NCBI GenBank assembly: GCA_019236085.1
Contig: JAFAJR010000246.1
Span: forward strand, 1-9,359
Direction of reading: 5' to 3'
Source of the DNA: Candidatus Dormiibacterota bacterium
GTDB taxonomy: Bacteria > Chloroflexota > Dormibacteria > Aeolococcales > Aeolococcaceae
Length of the DNA: 9,359 bases
In this document: positions 6,106 to 9,359 of the stretch, one piece after another
Layout: every line of letters begins with the position of its first letter
How positions within the stretch are numbered: the first letter of the stretch is position 1
Notes under the pieces: generated by a model
What the model was told of the DNA's origin: nothing
Database searches by the model: none
What the model saw: the letters and a program-made list of their open reading frames with translations, nothing else
Translations under genes and position numbers: made by a program

Positions 6106-7257
6106 GGCGTCATCCATCCGGCCGTCGCGCACCGCCATCCAAGTTGAGATGGCGACAACCGTGACAACAACCGGCTCGAGGTGACGATCCGCCGCAGGCA
6201 GCGCGAGCTGCAGAGCTGACGCGCCGCTGACAGCCAGGAGCTCGGCGACGGCGAGCCGCGGCCATTGAGCGGCCAGCACCACCGCCGGCAGCGCGAGGAG
6301 CATCGTGTCCTGCTGGGAGACGTGGGGCGAGCATAGGATCGAGAGGGGAACGCCCAACGCAATCGCCGAAGTGGGGCGGTTTCGGAGCACATCGCGATTC
6401 CAGACCACCAGCGCCACGGCAGTGGCGCCGAAGAGCGCCGCCGCGGCGAACCCGGCCGTGCCACTGCCTGTTAGTGCCGCGACGAGCGACGGCAAACCCA
6501 CGCTGCGGCCGGCCTCGCCGACGTGCTCCCGGGCGATGAGCTGCGCCAGAGCGACGAAGGTGCCCGGACCGGCAACCGCGGCGCTGACTCCGATCCATGC
6601 AGCGGCGCCGACGGCGAAACCGGCGAGCACGCGCCAGGAGCGGGCGGCCACCAGAGCTGGAATGACCAGCCAGACCACTTGTGGTTTGAGGACAAGCGTG
6701 GCAAGAACGAGCCCGGCGACGAACAACTGGCGCCTGCGGAGAAGCAACGCAGCGCCGAGCAGGGCTGCTGCGAGCAGCGAATCCCATTGGATCACCGCGT
6801 CGATCGCGGGGAGGCTGAGAACCGTCGCCGCCCCCAGCAGCAGTGCGGTGGTGCGTGACACCACACCGTCGAGCAGCCTGAGGATGAGCATCAGCGATAA
6901 TCCGAACAGCAGCAGCGAGACGAGCGCGAACACCTCGCTCCCCGCGTGCAGATCCAGGCCAGCAAGAGGACTCAGGAGCAGTGCCCCGGCTGCAAGATTC
7001 GTGAAGGGATTGAGAAAGTTCGAGGGTGCAGGAATGTGCAGCAGGCTCGCCTCGACAGCGGACTGAGCAGCCGGGTCATACAGATGCTGCGGATTCGACA
7101 GCACCAGCCGTGCGCCCGCGGCGAAGGCGATGGCGTCGCTGTTGCCCGGGTCTGTGATCTCCCGCTGCACCTCGGCGAGCATCGACCCACCGAGCACCGC
7201 GTATAGCGCGATTACGCATGCCCACGTGACCGCGTGACGAACATCCTGCCGTTTCAC
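5911..7257 (-). CDS. GT87 (DUF2029) integral membrane glycosyltransferase
   Basis: The protein has 448 residues from a GTG start and a polytopic hydrophobic body of about 10 helices (residues 10-375). GT87 features are visible: an early luminal loop DPGNSDAIAFAAGARLVL with an acidic residue at D41, HLYDPAAQ (58-65), NFLNPFTNLAAGALLLSPL (80-98), VLKPQVVW (189-196) and CSPHVSQQDTMLL (309-321). GT87 members are GT-C enzymes that use polyprenyl-phosphate mannose-type donors, for example in mycobacterial phosphatidylinositol mannoside and lipomannan synthesis. The recognisable part stops near residue 380; residues about 385-448 are Arg/His/Asp-rich, unlike the family, and are antisense to the GT2 gene, so the native stop may have been lost. 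GTG 7257 lacks a ribosome site; TAGCCT ends 6 nt upstream. It lies 51 nt after the GT39-like gene. Donor and acceptor are not known. Confidence 0.87.
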   Translation of the reverse strand: MKRQDVRHAVTWACVIALYAVLGGSMLAEVQREITDPGNSDAIAFAAGARLVLSNPQHLYDPAAQSAVEASLLHIPAPSNFLNPFTNLAAGALLLSPLAGLDLHAGSEVFALVSLLLFGLSLMLILRLLDGVVSRTTALLLGAATVLSLPAIDAVIQWDSLLAAALLGAALLLRRRQLFVAGLVLATLVLKPQVVWLVIPALVAARSWRVLAGFAVGAAAWIGVSAAVAGPGTFVALAQLIAREHVGEAGRSVGLPSLVAALTGSGTAGFAAAALFGATAVALVVWNRDVLRNRPTSAIALGVPLSILCSPHVSQQDTMLLALPAVVLAAQWPRLAVAELLAVSGASALQLALPAADRHLEPVVVTVVAISTWMAVRDGRMDDASIVRRGGHSDRHVARSAASSVEAPQLTEGAHDHRRLGPGRRSRATRRMSNRDVDDAAALTRPQH

Positions 7258-7265
7258 ACGGAAAG

Positions 7266-7291
7266 GCTATCGAGGCGGCGCCGCGCGTAGC
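7266..7291 (-). other. Imperfect hairpin between GT39-like and GT87 genes
   Basis: GCTAT at 7266-7270 pairs with the region ending GTAGC at 7291, and inner GC pairs close around a three-base loop, with one mismatch and one bulge. On the - strand it is followed by CTTTCC, so it could be a weak attenuator between the two genes. It overlaps the -10-like TAGCCT, so the two readings compete. Confidence 0.25.
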
Positions 7292-7308
7292 GAGCCGTCG
7301 CCGGATGG

Positions 7309-8862
7309 TTACGCGCCGCCTTCGACGTACACGCGGAGCAGGTCATTCCCCATCGGCGCCACCGGCGCGTCGTGCTGCTGTCCGTCGCGCACTAAGAAGA
7401 GAAGCCTCGCACCGGGCGGAACGGTGTCGCTGGGTCCTACCACGATGACATCGCCCACGGAAGCACCGGCGAGCTGAGCTGCATTCGAGACAACAGTGAG
7501 TCGGGCCGTTGCCACGAATGGGTTCTGGGGCGGCGGCGCCAGGAGTGCGTACATCAGCTGCATCGCCGGCTGATTGAGCGATGCCGACAGCAGCAGGCGA
7601 TGGTCGCCCTGTTGCGCAATGGCGTAAGCGCGTTGCAGCGCCGGTGCCTCGCCCGCCTCGAACGCGTTCGCGGCGCGCGCGGGATACACCGTGAAGAAGT
7701 CGACGAAATATGGGGCTGCGGACGCCACGGATACCGCCGCAAGCGCGGCCACCAACGCCGGTTTGGCGCGCAACGCCTGGACCAGCCACTCCGTTCCCTC
7801 GATCATGAACAGCAGCAGAAACGGCAATAAGCCGGCGCCACGCAAGGCGTGCGGCGCAGCCAGTGTCAGCGCGGCGGGGACGGGTGCCAGCAGCGTGCCG
7901 GCAAACACAAACCGTGCCCACGGTCTCCGCCACGTCATCGCCAGCCGGACGGCCCCTGCGAGTATCAGCGGGAGCGTCGCGTCGAGCAGGACCCCGCCGA
8001 ACCCCGTCGTCTGGCGGTAGTTGCCGTCTCCATGCAGCAGGAGGAAGTTCGGGCTGAAATAGCTGAGGTAGTTGCCGATGAAGCGGCCCACGGCCGTGAG
8101 CATGCTGGGGTTGTCGGCGAAGAGACCGACGTTCTGAAAGCGCTGAAAGAGCGCGCCCGGGTTGGCCAGTGCCCAGGCGCCGAGCACGACGTACGCGGCT
8201 GCAAGCGGGAAGAGCAGGCGAAGCATGCGCGCTCGGCCGGCACGATGAAATGCCACCACCGCGGCCAGCGCCACCAGCGCTGCGAGCAATCGTCCGACGG
8301 AGTAGCAGTACACGGTGAGCGCCAACGCGACGCCGGCGGCGGTCCACCAACGGTTCGACGTCGAGCGCTGCGCCTCCGCCAGGCACCAGCACGCGACCAG
8401 GATGCACAGCACCATGAGGATGTTTCCCTCGAGCATCGTGTGGCTCTGCAGGAACAGCCACGGTTGCAGCGCCGTCAATGCCATGGTGATGAGCGCGACC
8501 AGTTGAGAACCGGTGAGCACATATGCGAGCCGGGCCGCGATGAGAAATATCGCGATGCCGGCGAGCACGCTCGGCACGCGCACCACCGTCGCGCCGCTGG
8601 GCATGATCCACGTCAGCGGCGCCACCAGGTAGGTCGCAACAGGGCCCTTGTAGTCCCCGAAGTCGGCGAAGAATAGGGGCACGTGGTTGCCGTATTGATC
8701 GACGCCGAAGTGCGCGATGGTCCAGGCGTTGTAACCGATGCTCGCTTCGTCGTCGTACAGCCCCGGCGGGTTGCTGCCGATACCGGCGAGATACAGCGCG
8801 GCCAGCGCGATTCCGAGTCCGGCTGCGGCAACCAACCATGGATTGCGCAGTGCGGCACGCAC
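7309..8862 (-). CDS. GT39/ArnT-like integral membrane glycosyltransferase
   Basis: The protein has 517 residues from GTG 8862 to TAA. It has about 11-12 membrane helices between 10 and 380 and a soluble C-terminal domain of about 120 residues. The first extracellular loop reads PPGLYDDEASIGYNAW (32-47); its acidic pair D37-D38 and E39 are the catalytic-type residues of GT-C enzymes. FADFGDYKGPVATYL (65-79) and SHTMLEGN (140-147) match the ArnT/PMT-like superfamily. Such enzymes move a sugar from a polyprenyl-phosphate donor to lipid, protein or glycan on the outer face. The start lacks a clear Shine-Dalgarno sequence; CAGAAT lies 6 nt upstream of GTG. The gene follows the alpha/beta hydrolase by 37 nt and precedes the GT87 gene by 51 nt, so the three are likely one operon. 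The family is confident; substrates are unknown. Confidence 0.9.
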   Translation of the reverse strand: MRAALRNPWLVAAAGLGIALAALYLAGIGSNPPGLYDDEASIGYNAWTIAHFGVDQYGNHVPLFFADFGDYKGPVATYLVAPLTWIMPSGATVVRVPSVLAGIAIFLIAARLAYVLTGSQLVALITMALTALQPWLFLQSHTMLEGNILMVLCILVACWCLAEAQRSTSNRWWTAAGVALALTVYCYSVGRLLAALVALAAVVAFHRAGRARMLRLLFPLAAAYVVLGAWALANPGALFQRFQNVGLFADNPSMLTAVGRFIGNYLSYFSPNFLLLHGDGNYRQTTGFGGVLLDATLPLILAGAVRLAMTWRRPWARFVFAGTLLAPVPAALTLAAPHALRGAGLLPFLLLFMIEGTEWLVQALRAKPALVAALAAVSVASAAPYFVDFFTVYPARAANAFEAGEAPALQRAYAIAQQGDHRLLLSASLNQPAMQLMYALLAPPPQNPFVATARLTVVSNAAQLAGASVGDVIVVGPSDTVPPGARLLFLVRDGQQHDAPVAPMGNDLLRVYVEGGA

Positions 8863-8899
8863 GAGCCCATTCTGATGACTCGTCGCGAGATTCAGTGGG

Positions 8900-9359
8900 T
8901 CAGCGCACGGCTCCGGTGCTCAACGCGTCCGCCCGGAACTCGGCAATGAGACGGAGCAGCTCGTCTGGCGTCTCGAGCTGCGGCATGTGTCCCGCGGTGC
9001 TGATGACCTCCAGGCGCGCTCCCGGGATGGCGTGAGCGTATGCCTCGGCGTGCGCCACGGGGATCATGCGGTCCGCAATGCCCCACACCACCAGCGTGGG
9101 GACGCTGATGCCGGAAAGACGTCGGCGCAGCGTGGGATCCGCCATCGACGTGCCCGCATAGATCGCCAGCGTCCGGCGGTTCTCGGCAAACGCTGCACGC
9201 TGCGCGTCGCTCAAGGACGACAGATCGATGCGAAAAGCATCCGGGTTGAAATAGCTGCGTTTGGTGACCTCGTCCAGCGGGAGCGAGAAAACGTCGGCGA
9301 TAGGCTGACCCTCCACCTCGAGGCCGGCGGCATCACTGATCACAACCGCGACGACACGC
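8900..9359 (-). CDS. Alpha/beta hydrolase, C-terminal part (cut at right edge)
   Basis: The frame is open to the right edge, so the start is outside the window; GTG 9343 is internal (the upstream codons read RVVAVV, continuous with the beta strand leading to ISDAAGLEVEG). About 152 residues are visible. They hold the cap region (FSLPLDEVTKRSYFNPDAF), then the core strands VPTLVVWGIADRMIPVAHAE with the catalytic-type Asp, and STAGHMPQLETPDELLRLI with the catalytic-type His. The nucleophile elbow (GxSxG) would lie beyond the edge and cannot be checked. This is the C-terminal half of a typical esterase/lipase-like or C-C bond hydrolase-like protein; the exact activity cannot be told. It is the first visible gene of the - strand series with the two membrane glycosyltransferases. 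Confidence 0.88.
   Translation of the reverse strand, partial: RVVAVVISDAAGLEVEGQPIADVFSLPLDEVTKRSYFNPDAFRIDLSSLSDAQRAAFAENRRTLAIYAGTSMADPTLRRRLSGISVPTLVVWGIADRMIPVAHAEAYAHAIPGARLEVISTAGHMPQLETPDELLRLIAEFRADALSTGAVR

Noticed and set aside
7849..8676. 275-codon + strand frame
   Set aside because: It lies wholly antisense to the GT39-like gene and is Arg/Gln/His-rich without domains.
1..9359. CRISPR array, tRNA/rRNA, transposon ends or phage att sites
   Set aside because: No regular repeat-spacer pattern, no cloverleaf-like gene, and no transposase, integrase or long terminal inverted repeats were seen.

Overview
The window is GC-rich with strong G/C bias at third codon positions. It carries typical actinobacterial-style envelope genes: lipoproteins with LTAC and LCAC lipoboxes, Ala-rich signal peptides, Ser-Pro linkers and GT87 and GT39 mannosyltransferase-like membrane proteins. 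An Actinomycetota genome, or a related high-GC lineage of monoderm bacteria, is the best reading. This rests on composition and protein style; there is no marker gene. No rRNA, tRNA, CRISPR, transposase or phage gene was seen.

Left block, + strand, 1-3433. A secreted beta-sandwich protein (5' end outside the window) is followed closely by a DUF916-like protein with signal peptide, two extracellular Ig-like parts, one C-terminal membrane anchor and a basic tail. This matches the layout of WxL-interacting proteins of Firmicutes, but the partner lacks W-x-L motifs. Next come a small four-helix membrane protein, then a lipoprotein and a secreted coiled-coil protein joined by an ATGA start/stop overlap. 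The lipoprotein promoter region has direct repeats at an 11-bp period, a layout typical of OmpR/PhoB-type response regulator sites. A strong hairpin with a T-tract at 3454-3489 ends the block.

Middle block, - strand, 5237-3491. A GH3 (NagZ/LpqI-like) lipoprotein hydrolase is followed after 19 nt by an integral membrane protein with a conserved-looking HIHH and LDE motif set.

Right block. A soluble DPM1-like GT2 on the + strand (5347-6105) converges on a - strand series: an alpha/beta hydrolase (cut by the right edge), a GT39/ArnT-like membrane glycosyltransferase and a GT87 (DUF2029) membrane glycosyltransferase. The GT87 reading frame runs 195 nt into the antisense of the GT2 gene. A GT2 that loads a sugar on polyprenyl phosphate and GT-C enzymes that use such donors would fit together in envelope glycan, lipoglycan or protein glycosylation; this is inference from family and proximity.

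The whole window is therefore cell-envelope and surface biology. The least ordinary parts are the WxL-like/DUF916 pair, the coupled lipoprotein/coiled-coil pair with its repeat array, a GH3 enzyme without the usual acid/base histidine, and the long convergent overlap.
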